Assembly: GCF_017794765.1 (NCBI RefSeq)
Contig: NZ_CP051236.1
Location: 446,672 to 510,671 of the forward strand
DNA length: 64,000 nucleotides
Direction: 5' to 3'
DNA from: Nitratireductor sp.
GTDB lineage: Bacteria; Pseudomonadota; Alphaproteobacteria; Rhizobiales; Rhizobiaceae
Numbering within the stretch: position 1 is the stretch's first letter; every line of letters starts with the position of its first letter. Shown here in pieces: positions 16,882 to 25,954 of the stretch. Below the pieces are notes generated by a model, which saw only the letters and a program-made list of their open reading frames with translations, had not been told where the DNA came from and searched no databases. The position numbers and the translations under genes were made by a program.

Positions 16882-18396
16882 CTATTCGATGTCGAAGGAG
16901 ACGCCCTGTGCGAGCGGCAGCTCCTTTGAGTAGTTCACCGTATTTGTCGCACGGCGCATGTAAGCCTTCCAGGCGTCGGAGCCCGATTCGCGGCCACCGC
17001 CGGTTTCCTTTTCGCCACCGAACGCACCGCCGATCTCAGCGCCGGATGTGCCAATGTTGACATTGGCGATGCCACAGTCTGAACCACGTGCGCTGAGAAA
17101 TTCCTCGGCCTCACGCATATCGGTGGTGAACACGCAGGATGAAAGCCCTGCCCCCACGGCGTTGTGAAGTTCAAGCGCCTCGTCGAAATCGCTGTACTTC
17201 ATCACGTAGAGGATCGGAGCAAAAGTCTCTTCAAGAACGACACCCGCCTGTTCCGGCATTTCGACCAGAGCCGGATGGGCGTAGTAGGCATCGGCATCAC
17301 CGCTGTCGAAACGCCCGCCGCCAACGACCTTGCCGCCGAGCTTCTTCGCCTCTTCAAGCGCTTTCTGCATATTGTCGAATGCACCCTTGTCGATCAGGGG
17401 GCCAACCAGCGCATCGGTCGTGAGCGGGCTGCCGACGGACACCGTTTCATAAGCCTTTCGCAGACGCGGCAGGAGCGCGTCGTAGACGGATTCGTGCACG
17501 AAGAGGCGGCGCAGTGTGGTGCAGCGCTGCCCGGCGGTGCCCATGGCACCAAAGGCAATGGCACGCAGCGCCATGTCGAGATCTGCCGAAGGGCAGACAA
17601 TGCCGGCATTGTTGCCACCAAGCTCCAGCAGCGCGCGGGCAAAGCGCTTTGCCAGGCGCGGACCGACTTCGCGGCCCATCCGCGTGGAACCGGTGGCCGA
17701 AACCAGCGGCACCTTCGGATGATCGACCATCACTTCCCCCACGGCGCGATCGCCAATGAGGACGGTGAGAAGATCTGCCGGCGCGTCATCTCCAAAGCGC
17801 TTGACTGCCCGTTTGAAGATGGCCTCGCAGGCAAGCGCTGTCAGGGGCGTCTTTTCGGACGGTTTCCAGACGACGCTGTCGCCGCAAACGAAAGCAAGAG
17901 CGGCATTCCACGACCACACCGCCACCGGGAAGTTAAAGGCGGAGATGACGCCGACGACGCCGAGCGGATGCCAGGTCTCCATCATGCGATGTCCGGGGCG
18001 CTCGGTGGCAATGGTCAGGCCATAAAGCTGCCGTGAGAGGCCGACCGCGAAATCGCAAATGTCGATCATCTCCTGGACCTCGCCGAGGCCCTCCGAGCGA
18101 ATCTTGCCGACCTCGATCGACACCAGACGCCCCAGGTCGTCCTTTGACGCACGCAGTTCCTCACCAAGAAGCCGCACCAACTCGCCGCGCCGCGGCGCGG
18201 GCACATTGCGCCATGTCTTGAAAGCCTCTTGGGCGCGCTCGATGGCAGCACCGGTCTCGTTTGCCGAGATGGAGGAGACTGCGGCGATTTCCTCGCCGGT
18301 GACCGGCGTGCGCACCGAGAGGTCGCCACCGGTAAAAGCCTTCTCGTCAACGCCGAGGCGCTTCAAAAGCTCGCGTGTTTCATTCTTGACGTTCAT
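16882..18396 (-). CDS. ALDH7-type aldehyde dehydrogenase (L-piperidine-6-carboxylate / aminoadipate semialdehyde dehydrogenase-like)
   Basis: 504 residues. It oxidises an aldehyde to an acid with NAD(P)+. The oxyanion/Rossmann region ISAFNFPVAVWSWNAALA, the catalytic Glu in LLELGGNNAGI and the catalytic Cys in GTAGQRCTTLRR are intact. The ELGGNN (not ELGGKS) and GQRCTT pattern and the AEIGGAFGGEKETGGGRESGSDAWK tail place it in the ALDH7/antiquitin group, which acts in lysine breakdown. A LysR regulator lies upstream in the same direction. The lysine role is inferred from family. Confidence 0.87.
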   Translation of the reverse strand: MNVKNETRELLKRLGVDEKAFTGGDLSVRTPVTGEEIAAVSSISANETGAAIERAQEAFKTWRNVPAPRRGELVRLLGEELRASKDDLGRLVSIEVGKIRSEGLGEVQEMIDICDFAVGLSRQLYGLTIATERPGHRMMETWHPLGVVGVISAFNFPVAVWSWNAALAFVCGDSVVWKPSEKTPLTALACEAIFKRAVKRFGDDAPADLLTVLIGDRAVGEVMVDHPKVPLVSATGSTRMGREVGPRLAKRFARALLELGGNNAGIVCPSADLDMALRAIAFGAMGTAGQRCTTLRRLFVHESVYDALLPRLRKAYETVSVGSPLTTDALVGPLIDKGAFDNMQKALEEAKKLGGKVVGGGRFDSGDADAYYAHPALVEMPEQAGVVLEETFAPILYVMKYSDFDEALELHNAVGAGLSSCVFTTDMREAEEFLSARGSDCGIANVNIGTSGAEIGGAFGGEKETGGGRESGSDAWKAYMRRATNTVNYSKELPLAQGVSFDIE

Positions 18397-18581
18397 GGGT
18401 GCTTCGCTCCCTGGATAATCTTTTTGCGAAACGCGGACAAATGCCGCGCGGCCAGACCGGCCCCTGCCCGGAATGTAGGGAGGGCCGCTAAGGATGGGAA
18501 ATGGAAAATCGGACTGTATTCATGATGTAGGGTCATGCAAACCAGCCTGACCGGTGGCAAGGCAACACAAGGACCACCACG

Positions 18582-19475
18582 CTAGACCTGCGCGAGAATC
18601 CATGAAACGAAGGCGTCCGCCAGTGGGTTTTCGACACCCAGCGGCCGAACGATGAAATAGCTGTTCTGCGTCTTGAGGGCTGTGTCCCCCACCTGAACCA
18701 GAAGGCCGGAGCGCAACTCTTCTTCAATGAGGTAGGCAGGCACAAGCCCGGCCCCAAGCCCCGCAGCCGCACCGGCGATGACCATGGTGAACTGATCAAA
18801 CTGCTTGCCAGGGAGCGCTGGAACTTCCTGCAGCCCGGCCTCATGCATCCAGTCACCCCAGGCTCCCGGTCTGCTCTGGAGATGAAGAAGCGGTGCGTCG
18901 AGAAGGCCTTCCGGGCCACGAACTCCGTTCATCTCCATGAATTGCGGCGAGGCAACCGCGATCATCTCCTCATCGCAGAACTTGGTTAGCTGCGCATCTG
19001 GCCAGTTGTCACGCCCGAAATGAATGGCCACGTCAAAGCGCTCGTGAGCCAGATCGAAGGGATTGATGCGTGCAGTCAGATTGATCCCGATGCCCGGATG
19101 CGCCTTCTCGAATCCCGGCAGTCGCGGGATAAGCCATCGACTGGCAAAGGTAGGCAGGCTCGCCACATTGAGCGTTGCCCCCGACATCCCGGCGGCGATG
19201 GCCCGATGCAGGGTCTGGGTGATGCGACTGAGATCGTCCTCAAGGGCATCGGCGAGATTTTTGCCAGCCGGTGTCAGGACCACGCGCCGCCCCACACGCC
19301 GGAACAGGCTGAAGCCGAGCGCAGTTTCCATGTCGCGAATGTGGCGGCTGACAGCGCTCTGTGTCAGATTGAGCTCCTCCGCAGCCAGGGTGAAGCTCTG
19401 ATGCCGCGCGGCGGATGCGAAGCTGCGCAGAACGGAGAAGGAAGGCAGAAAGCGCCGCGCAAACCTGTCCACCAT
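18582..19475 (-). CDS. LysR family transcriptional regulator, GcvA-like
   Basis: 297 residues. The N-terminal winged helix (FSVLRSFASAARHQSFTLAAEELNLTQSAVSRHIRDME) is of the GcvA subtype, and the effector domain has the RFDVAIHFGRDNWP strand typical of that group. Start 19475 is chosen because GGGGAGC lies 12 bases upstream; a GTG at 19529 lacks a ribosome site. It is encoded upstream of and parallel to the ALDH7 gene with a 185-base gap, so it is a candidate regulator of it. Confidence 0.82.
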   Translation of the reverse strand: MVDRFARRFLPSFSVLRSFASAARHQSFTLAAEELNLTQSAVSRHIRDMETALGFSLFRRVGRRVVLTPAGKNLADALEDDLSRITQTLHRAIAAGMSGATLNVASLPTFASRWLIPRLPGFEKAHPGIGINLTARINPFDLAHERFDVAIHFGRDNWPDAQLTKFCDEEMIAVASPQFMEMNGVRGPEGLLDAPLLHLQSRPGAWGDWMHEAGLQEVPALPGKQFDQFTMVIAGAAAGLGAGLVPAYLIEEELRSGLLVQVGDTALKTQNSYFIVRPLGVENPLADAFVSWILAQV

Positions 19476-19589
19476 CGTAGAATAAAGCTCCCCTATGCGA
19501 TCTGCCGCCGACTTGAATGCTTTTGACACTTATAGCCGCGAAGAGACCGAATTCACACATCCGGCCTGAAATTGATGGATTTGCGACGA

Positions 19590-20621
19590 TCAGGCTTGAG
19601 CAAGGATGCTGCGGGCGCTCTCCTCGTCCGTGATGAAGACTGTCGGCTCAACGAGTTTCATGGCGCCGATAAGCGCTTCGATCTTGTCATCACCACCGGA
19701 AGTCAGGATGCGCATCGGCGCCCGGCGCAGACGATCGACATCAACGGACATCACACGATCGTTGATCGGATGGTCCACGAGTTGCCCATCAATATCGTAG
19801 AAGTGATAGAGAATGTCACCGACCGCGCCCTTTTCCTCGAGAGCAGCGCGCACTGCCTCGGTCAGATAGCCTCCGCGATAAAAAGTGGTGGCGGACGCTA
19901 AGCCACCCACCGAGACAATAACGGCGTCCAGCGTATCGGCAAGAGCGAGGATTTCATGCAGACCGCAACGCTCGACCAGAGCCGTTTTCGTTTCGACGCT
20001 GTCGACCACGGCAGGTGCGGGAATGAGATAGCCATCGCCCTGGAAGGCGCGCGCAAACCGCCATGCGAACTCGGCGGGATTAAAACGCCGGGCAACGCCC
20101 ACGCCACCGAGAAGCGAGATCACCTTGAAATCTGCCAGCGGTCGCGCTCGAATGAAGGGCAGAGAACCGAAAAGCGTGCGCCCCCAGCCGACACCTACCG
20201 ACATGCCGGCCGCCATCACATCTGATACGAAACTGCCGGTGGCCGCGCTGATTGCGGGAATGGGGTCTGCGTTGGGGTCAGAAAGCGGCGCGACAACTGC
20301 ACGCTCCAGCCCGAAGCGATCCTCCAGCGCGCGCTCGATGCGGGTTATCTCCGCAAGGTCGCCTTCGATGGTGATCTTCACTTCGTTGCGGGCGCGCGCA
20401 TCGGCAAGCATCCGCACCACGCTGACCCGGCCTATACCGAGGATCTCTGCGATTTCGTTCTGCGTCTTCTGCTCGACGAAATACATCCATGCGGCACGCA
20501 CGCGCAGTCGATCCGTCTTGCTGGTCACGCCTCCCCTGCCTGGCACAATCGCGATCTCCCCGGAACTGGTCGTACCGGCGGGCTGCCCAGCGGACTGTTT
20601 GCGCGCCTTCGCCTTGCTCAT
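19590..20621 (-). CDS. SorC/DeoR-type sugar-binding transcriptional regulator
   Basis: 343 residues from ATG 20621 (AGGAAG six bases upstream); ATG 20636, behind GGGGGA, is an equally good start and adds five residues. The N-terminal HTH includes QKTQNEIAEILGIGRVSVVRMLADAR. The rest is the SorC effector domain that binds a phosphorylated sugar, with GVGWGRTLFGS, DFKVISLLGGVG and the late LTSGGDDKIEALIGAM. It is probably the regulator of the glucitol-type PTS to its right. It is divergent from an unknown gene and ends close to the LysR gene. Confidence 0.85.
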   Translation of the reverse strand: MSKAKARKQSAGQPAGTTSSGEIAIVPGRGGVTSKTDRLRVRAAWMYFVEQKTQNEIAEILGIGRVSVVRMLADARARNEVKITIEGDLAEITRIERALEDRFGLERAVVAPLSDPNADPIPAISAATGSFVSDVMAAGMSVGVGWGRTLFGSLPFIRARPLADFKVISLLGGVGVARRFNPAEFAWRFARAFQGDGYLIPAPAVVDSVETKTALVERCGLHEILALADTLDAVIVSVGGLASATTFYRGGYLTEAVRAALEEKGAVGDILYHFYDIDGQLVDHPINDRVMSVDVDRLRRAPMRILTSGGDDKIEALIGAMKLVEPTVFITDEESARSILAQA

Positions 20622-20753
20622 ATGGTCTTCCTGCATTTTTCCCCCGGGGCGGATACAAGCATCTGGCTTGATTTCCGGAAAGACCAAAACAATGATGTCG
20701 CCATCGGGTCAATGCCCGGTAGCAGAAAACTGATTACCCAGGGATACTACTTT

Positions 20754-21512
20754 ATGCTCCGTGACGCCTCGCAAGACATGGCGATTCATCTCAAGGACCG
20801 CTTGCGGGACATACGAGACTTCCTGCGTTCTCACAGGCATGAGCGGCAGGCGACAACCGCCGCAGGCAAGCACTTCAGCGACATGGAGAAACTCCTGGGG
20901 CGTGCCGCGAGCATGGTAGACGACACACTGACGCTGGCCGAAACCGCATCCCGGACCGTACTTCCAGGTGCGCAGAAACACGAACTGGTCCTATGGCCGC
21001 TCGGCGATTATTTCAGTGATCCAAACGCTGGTGAACACGCTTTCAGGCGCCACATGTATCGTGCAGCAAAAATCCTGGCGGCCACCCTCGAGTCTGCCGG
21101 GCCCCCAGTGATTCGCGAAACCGGGTTCACCGCGGCCCATGAGGCGCTACGTCAACGGCAGGGCCACATGGTTCTGGCTCTGAAGAATGCCACCGAACAC
21201 GAAGCGAAGCGTGCACTGATCGCTGGCATGCTTGCACATCTCGTTCAGGACATTTGCCGCAGCGCTTTGAGCGATCCGGCAGCGTCGCCTTCCACACAGG
21301 ATGCGAAAGCAGGCATACTTGTCTTTGCACCGGGGCTCCTCGCCTCGGCGCTGATCGGGTTCGACGAAAGTCTGCCCGCTTCGGATCTGCTTGACATCGC
21401 CACGATGGCCATTTCAGCGCGCCGGGATCGGATGGCCCGCAGCCTCGCGGCGGACCAACCGATCGCCGACCTGACGGCGGTCTTTGAAAGCCTGCTCACC
21501 CATCTTCCATAG
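20754..21512 (+). CDS. Unknown helical protein
   Basis: 252 residues with no family I recognise. ATG 20754 follows AGGGA by nine bases; the longer frame from 20622 runs back over the regulator promoter. The sequence is mostly helical, begins MLRDASQDMAIHLKDRLRDI, has many Arg and Ala, and contains a moderately hydrophobic stretch (AKAGILVFAPGLLASALIGF) near residue 190. There is no signal peptide. It is divergent from the SorC regulator and convergent with the HPr-EI gene nine bases downstream. Confidence 0.6.
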   Translation: MLRDASQDMAIHLKDRLRDIRDFLRSHRHERQATTAAGKHFSDMEKLLGRAASMVDDTLTLAETASRTVLPGAQKHELVLWPLGDYFSDPNAGEHAFRRHMYRAAKILAATLESAGPPVIRETGFTAAHEALRQRQGHMVLALKNATEHEAKRALIAGMLAHLVQDICRSALSDPAASPSTQDAKAGILVFAPGLLASALIGFDESLPASDLLDIATMAISARRDRMARSLAADQPIADLTAVFESLLTHLP

Positions 21513-21521
21513 ACGGTGTGA

Positions 21522-23510
21522 TCAGGCCGTTGTCTCAAGAAGCTCCGAGAGCTGTTTCTTGGTTGCCTGGATGGACGCGGGGCTCATGCTGAGCTCCGTC
21601 AGCCCCATGCGGATGAATTCCGGTATGAGATCGGGGCGCGCGGCGGCCTCGCCACACATGCCGATTTCGATACCCGCTTCCACCGCAGCCTTTGCCGCCT
21701 GCTCCACCGCCGCCATCACGGCCGGATGAGCGGCGTCGTTAAGATTGGCGACCGAGGGATTGAGGCGATCCGCAGCCATCACATACTGGGTCAGGTCGTT
21801 GGTGCCGATCGAAAAGAACGAAACCTCCTTTGCCAGTGCTGCTGCACCGAAAACGGCAGCGGGCGTCTCGATCATGACCCCCAGCGGGAATTCGCCGCAG
21901 GCGACCCCCTCGGCTTTCAGCTCGGCTGCACATTCATCGATGAGGGCGCGCGTGCGGCGCACTTCCTCAACATCCGAGACCATCGGCAGCATCACTCGCA
22001 GATTGCCATGAACGGCAGCACGCAGAAGCGCCCGCAGCTGCACCTTGAAGATATCCGGCCGATCAAGGCACATGCGAATGCCGCGCCAGCCGAGGAAGGG
22101 GTTCTCTTCTTCCGGAAACTCCACGCCGGAGATCGGCTTGTCACCGCCAATATCGAGCGTGCGCACGATAACCGGATGGTCCGGAAAGGCACGGGCGAGT
22201 TCCGCATAGGTTTCCGCCTGCATGTCCTCAGAAGGAAGGTGCATATGGCGCATGAAAAGAAGCTCGGTGCGGAACAGGCCAACGCCCATCGCGCCGGCCT
22301 CCTGGGCGGCTTCGACCTCTTCCAGCGAACCGAGATTGGCGGCAACCTGGATGACCGTTCCATCCGCCCGACGCGGCACCACGTCCTTGTAAGCTTTGAG
22401 AGCTTCCTTTTCACGCGCGGCAGCCCCGATCATCTCGGCAAAACGGGCACGGGTCTCCGCATCCGGCTCGACAACAACCTGCCCTGTATGACCGTCGATG
22501 GCTGCTTCCTTGGCTTCACGCAACTGGTTGACGGCCTCACCAAGGCCAAGCACCGCCGGAATGCCGTGGGTGCGGGCGATGATCGCCACATGCGAGGTAG
22601 CGCCGCCATGTCCACACACCACACCGCCAAGACGCTTGAGTGGCGCGCGCGCCAGATCCCAGGCACCGATGTCCTCGGCAACCAGAATTGCACCGTCTGG
22701 GATGTCATCAAGGCGGGCATCTTCCTGCCCGAGAAGCGTCAGACATATCTGCCGCGCAATGGACTCCATGTCCTCGGCACGAGCCGCCATATAGGCATCG
22801 TCCAGCTTGCGAAACTCATCTGCCAGGTTTGAGGAGGCGGCGATAACGGCGGACACGGCATCGAGTCCACCGTCTATGGCAGCGAGGGTCTCATCGCGCA
22901 GCGCATCGTCGGAGGCAATGTCACGCAGGGCCGCGACAATTCCGCGGTCGCTTTCCTGCATGCCATCGGATGCAAGCGAGCGGTCGAGCTTCTCCTGAAG
23001 CCGCAACACCGCATCTTCAAAGCGCTTCTTCTCCGGGCCGATTTCCTCGGCTGAAAGCGTCTTGTTGGCAGGCACGATCTGTTGCGGGAAATGCGCAAAG
23101 ACGGGGCCAAACCCGAGGCCGGCGCTGGCAGCGACACCATGCAGCCCTGCCTCATCGGTCAGATTTTCTGCATCAGCCGCCTTTTTTTGAGGAGTAGCGT
23201 CTTTCTGAGGCTCAGACGGCTGCGCCGTACTCTCGCCGGCACCCTCTTCGATCCCCGAAAGCGGGTTTTCCAGATAGGCAATGAGCGCATCGACGGCCTC
23301 TATGGCATCGGCACCCTCGGCGCGAATGGAGACTTCGTCATTCTCCTTCACGCCAAGCAGCATCAGCTTAACCGAACTCTTGGCACTGACTGCCTTCTCT
23401 CCCTTTACGATCTCCACCTCACTCTCGAACCCCTTGGCGAGGCGCACAAAGCGTGTGGCAGGTCGGGCGTGCAGGCCATCCTGCACTCGGACGATAGTCG
23501 AGCGTTCCAT
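21522..23510 (-). CDS. PTS HPr-enzyme I fusion protein
   Basis: 662 residues. Residues 1-85 are HPr (phosphorylated His14 in DGLHARPA; Ser45/46 in SSVKLMLLG). A polar linker follows to about 120, then enzyme I: phosphorylated His307 in GGATSHVAI, PEP-binding RTELLFM and GIGTNDLTQYVMAADR near the C terminus. It takes phosphate from PEP and passes it to the IIA gene product encoded just upstream. There is no GAF domain and no fused IIA, so it is neither PtsP nor the FPr/MTP type. ATG 23510 is used because HPr starts there. Normal EI plus HPr length is about 660, so nothing is missing. Confidence 0.92.
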   Translation of the reverse strand: MERSTIVRVQDGLHARPATRFVRLAKGFESEVEIVKGEKAVSAKSSVKLMLLGVKENDEVSIRAEGADAIEAVDALIAYLENPLSGIEEGAGESTAQPSEPQKDATPQKKAADAENLTDEAGLHGVAASAGLGFGPVFAHFPQQIVPANKTLSAEEIGPEKKRFEDAVLRLQEKLDRSLASDGMQESDRGIVAALRDIASDDALRDETLAAIDGGLDAVSAVIAASSNLADEFRKLDDAYMAARAEDMESIARQICLTLLGQEDARLDDIPDGAILVAEDIGAWDLARAPLKRLGGVVCGHGGATSHVAIIARTHGIPAVLGLGEAVNQLREAKEAAIDGHTGQVVVEPDAETRARFAEMIGAAAREKEALKAYKDVVPRRADGTVIQVAANLGSLEEVEAAQEAGAMGVGLFRTELLFMRHMHLPSEDMQAETYAELARAFPDHPVIVRTLDIGGDKPISGVEFPEEENPFLGWRGIRMCLDRPDIFKVQLRALLRAAVHGNLRVMLPMVSDVEEVRRTRALIDECAAELKAEGVACGEFPLGVMIETPAAVFGAAALAKEVSFFSIGTNDLTQYVMAADRLNPSVANLNDAAHPAVMAAVEQAAKAAVEAGIEIGMCGEAAARPDLIPEFIRMGLTELSMSPASIQATKKQLSELLETTA

Positions 23511-23548
23511 ACCGGTCTCGTGTCTTTTTCTTCGATTTCGTAACGGCG

Positions 23549-23932
23549 TCAGGCGCCGATGGTGATCACGGCATCCGCCTTCAGCGCCGCGACAAGCCTG
23601 TCCGGCTCTACAACAGATGCGCAAATCTCACCAGGGCGCTCCACGGCAGTCGCACCATTAAAATTCACCACGACGTGTCCGATCTCGCGCACCTTGTTCC
23701 AGGCTGCGTCGCCCATGGCGGTAATCTCTGCAGATACACTGTCGCCGACGCTGACACGCGTGCCGGGCACCGGTGCTTCGGTAGACGGCCCATCCTGAAC
23801 CGCATGAAGAACGGAAACCTCGGCAAGTTCCTCCGGCGCACCATCAGCGAACAGAATCAGGACACCACCTTCCGCCAGATCCGCCACTTCCGGACCGACT
23901 GCGGTTATGCGCGTTTTGAGAAACACCGACAT
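23549..23932 (-). CDS. srlB: PTS glucitol/sorbitol-type IIA component
   Basis: 127 residues, matching E. coli SrlB along its length: an N-terminal KTRITAVGPE strand, then DGAPEELAEVSVLH and the phosphorylated His in REIGHVVVNFNG. It relays phosphate from the HPr domain to the IIB domain of SrlE. It is transcribed 38 bases ahead of the HPr-EI gene. A 174-base gap containing two hairpins separates it from srlE. Confidence 0.92.
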   Translation of the reverse strand: MSVFLKTRITAVGPEVADLAEGGVLILFADGAPEELAEVSVLHAVQDGPSTEAPVPGTRVSVGDSVSAEITAMGDAAWNKVREIGHVVVNFNGATAVERPGEICASVVEPDRLVAALKADAVITIGA

Positions 23933-23955
23933 TCAAGAAAACTCCATGCAAACTA

Positions 23956-24005
23956 GAGCATCGGACCGAAAAGTGGAATCCGGTTTTCGGGCTACTCCGA
24001 TGCTC
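23956..24005. repeat. Interspersed rhizobial palindrome
   Basis: GAGCATCGGA (23956-23965) pairs with TCCGATGCTC (23996-24005), enclosing CCGAAAA/TTTTCGG. The core with AAGTGGAATCCGGTTTTCGG is the form of a palindromic element scattered through Rhizobiales genomes. It lies between srlE and srlB. Confidence 0.7.
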
Positions 24006-24029
24006 CATCAATAGTTTAGATCGTCCATT

Positions 24030-24049
24030 GTGCGTCCGGATGGACGCAC
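24030..24049. repeat. Perfect 8-bp hairpin in the srlE-srlB gap
   Basis: GTGCGTCC-GGAT-GGACGCAC. It has no T-run, so it is more likely an mRNA stem than a terminator. Together with the neighbouring palindrome and a GGCGGC/GCCGCC stem just after srlE, it could set the IIBC to IIA ratio. Confidence 0.5.
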
Positions 24050-24106
24050 GGTGATCTGGTAATCCGGAGGCGGCGGCCACCCCAAGGCAGCCGCCAGCTC
24101 CGATGG

Positions 24107-25117
24107 TTAGAGCACCACGAGGCTCACAGCCCAGGCGAGTGCCACGGAAACGGGACCCATGATCTGACGGCTGATCAACACCGCCGGGACGCCGATTTCG
24201 ATTGTCTTCGGCTTCGCTTCGCCGAGAGCCAGGCCCACGGGCACGAAGTCACAGCCCACCTGCGTGTTGTAGGCAAACAGGGCCGGCAGCGCCATGGCGG
24301 GCGAAATCGTGCCATTGGCAATCTGCGGACCGATGATCGCCACGCCAATCACCTGCGCAATAACCGCGCCCGGCCCGAGAATGGGTGACAGGAACGGCAG
24401 ACCGCAGATGGCCGAGATGATGAGCAGGCCGATAATGTTGTTGGCAAGCGGACCCATGGGCTGAGCGAGCACATCGCCGATGCCCGTATAGAGGATCAGA
24501 CCGATCAGCATGGTCACGAAGGCCATGAAGGGAAGCACGTTGCGGACCACCTGGTCGATGGTGCGACGGCCAGCGTTGAAGAAGATGCCAACAACGCGCC
24601 CCATGACGCGACCGACGCTGCTGATAAGACCGACAAGGCCACCCTCATTGGACGGCGCAGGTGCCGCCGCGGAGGCAGTGGCCTGTTCGCCGGCTTCCGC
24701 CCCGCTGGCAGCGCCGCCAGCAACAGTCGCCGCCTCGCTACCGTCAGCCATCTCAATGTTCTCCGGCTTCACACCGGACACATAGATGTCCTCGGTGATG
24801 AACTGGGCGAGCGGACCAGCCTGACCGACCGGTGTGAGATTGACGGTCGGAATCCGCTTGCGCGGATACACACCGCAACGCGCGGTACCGCCGCAATCGA
24901 CCACGACGACGGCCATCTCGCTCTCGATCGGCGGGCTCTTGAACCCGTCGACCACTTCGGCGCCGGTCATGTCCGCAATGCGCTGTGCAACCGGATGAAT
25001 GCCGCCACCGGTAACGGACACAACCTTGTTGCGCTGCGCCGTCGGTTCGATAACCAGCGGGCCACCCCAGCCGGAGGAACCCTTCGTGATCTTTACTGCT
25101 TTGTATGTTTTCGCCAT
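24107..25117 (-). CDS. srlE: PTS glucitol/sorbitol-type IIBC component
   Basis: 336 residues. The cytoplasmic IIB part (about 1-110) has GSSGWGGPL and the phosphocysteine region VDCGGTARCGVYPRKRIPTVN, nearly identical in plan to E. coli SrlE. A Gly/Ala-rich linker (about 120-150) precedes the membrane part, with VLPFMAFVTMLIGLILYTGIGD and FLSPILGPGAVIAQVIGV. It phosphorylates the polyol during import across the inner membrane with the IIC protein encoded just upstream. The gap to that gene is 14 bases. Confidence 0.93.
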   Translation of the reverse strand: MAKTYKAVKITKGSSGWGGPLVIEPTAQRNKVVSVTGGGIHPVAQRIADMTGAEVVDGFKSPPIESEMAVVVVDCGGTARCGVYPRKRIPTVNLTPVGQAGPLAQFITEDIYVSGVKPENIEMADGSEAATVAGGAASGAEAGEQATASAAAPAPSNEGGLVGLISSVGRVMGRVVGIFFNAGRRTIDQVVRNVLPFMAFVTMLIGLILYTGIGDVLAQPMGPLANNIIGLLIISAICGLPFLSPILGPGAVIAQVIGVAIIGPQIANGTISPAMALPALFAYNTQVGCDFVPVGLALGEAKPKTIEIGVPAVLISRQIMGPVSVALAWAVSLVVL

Positions 25118-25131
25118 GTCCTGCCCCTCCC

Positions 25132-25890
25132 CTAGAGCTCAACGCCCTGGCGGCGTGCCATGATGGCCGTGATCTTTTCGGTCAGAATGCCCTTGAGCAG
25201 AATGACCACAAGACCGACCAGCGCATACCAGATGGCCACGGTGATGTGGTACCCGCCCGGAACAACGCCCTGGCTCTCAAGCTCCAGAAGCGCGACAAGG
25301 ATGCCACCCCAGACGAAATACTCGCCCGGATTGATATGCGGGAACAGACCAAGCGGTGGATGCACATAGGAGACCGCAGCATCATAGAACGCCGGCTTGT
25401 GCTTCTCTTCCAGGAATGAACCGAACGTGTACGCCATCGGGTTGGTGAGGAAGAAAACCGCAAGCACCGGAAGAACCGTGTAACGCGTGAGCGCAATCCG
25501 GCCCGCGCTCTGGGCCAGCCCGTGAACGCGCTTCTCGCCCACCAGTTCGGTGATGGCGTAGAATGCGGTCATCAGAACGACCAGCGTCGGAATGATTCCG
25601 GTGACGAAGCCGGCGAACACCTCGCCGCCTTTCTGGAAAATGCCGATGAAGTATTTGCCCGCGGCTGTCAGCCAGCCGAGTTGTTCCTCCTGGGCAACCG
25701 AATCCAGCTTCTGCCGGAATTCCTCGACAGAGATGTCGCTGCCCGCCTGGGCCAGAACGACGAGATCATTTGCTGCCGCCTTGGCGGCCAGCTTGCCGGT
25801 GAGTGCGGCATCACCGGCCACAGCACCAGCCATGTGCAGCCCCTGCATGGCCGTATCGGCATGCTGGGCCATTAGTGAAATGACAGACAT
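25132..25890 (-). CDS. srlA: PTS glucitol/sorbitol-type IIC component
   Basis: 252 residues. From about residue 75 onward it follows E. coli SrlA closely (KYFIGIFQKGGEVFAGFVTGIIP, FLTNPMAYTFGSFLEEKHKP, PLGLFPHINPGEYFVWGGI). The first 70 or so residues are extra compared with the 187-residue E. coli protein and are Ala-rich with a helical EEFRQKLDSVAQEEQ stretch. It forms the membrane channel with SrlE. It lies downstream of gutM in the same operon. Confidence 0.92.
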   Translation of the reverse strand: MSVISLMAQHADTAMQGLHMAGAVAGDAALTGKLAAKAAANDLVVLAQAGSDISVEEFRQKLDSVAQEEQLGWLTAAGKYFIGIFQKGGEVFAGFVTGIIPTLVVLMTAFYAITELVGEKRVHGLAQSAGRIALTRYTVLPVLAVFFLTNPMAYTFGSFLEEKHKPAFYDAAVSYVHPPLGLFPHINPGEYFVWGGILVALLELESQGVVPGGYHITVAIWYALVGLVVILLKGILTEKITAIMARRQGVEL

Positions 25891-25954
25891 AGTCCTCCCT
25901 CTCTCTTCTGCTCACCCCGGTGATTGAGCCCCGGTGAGCGTGCAGTCCCGTATG

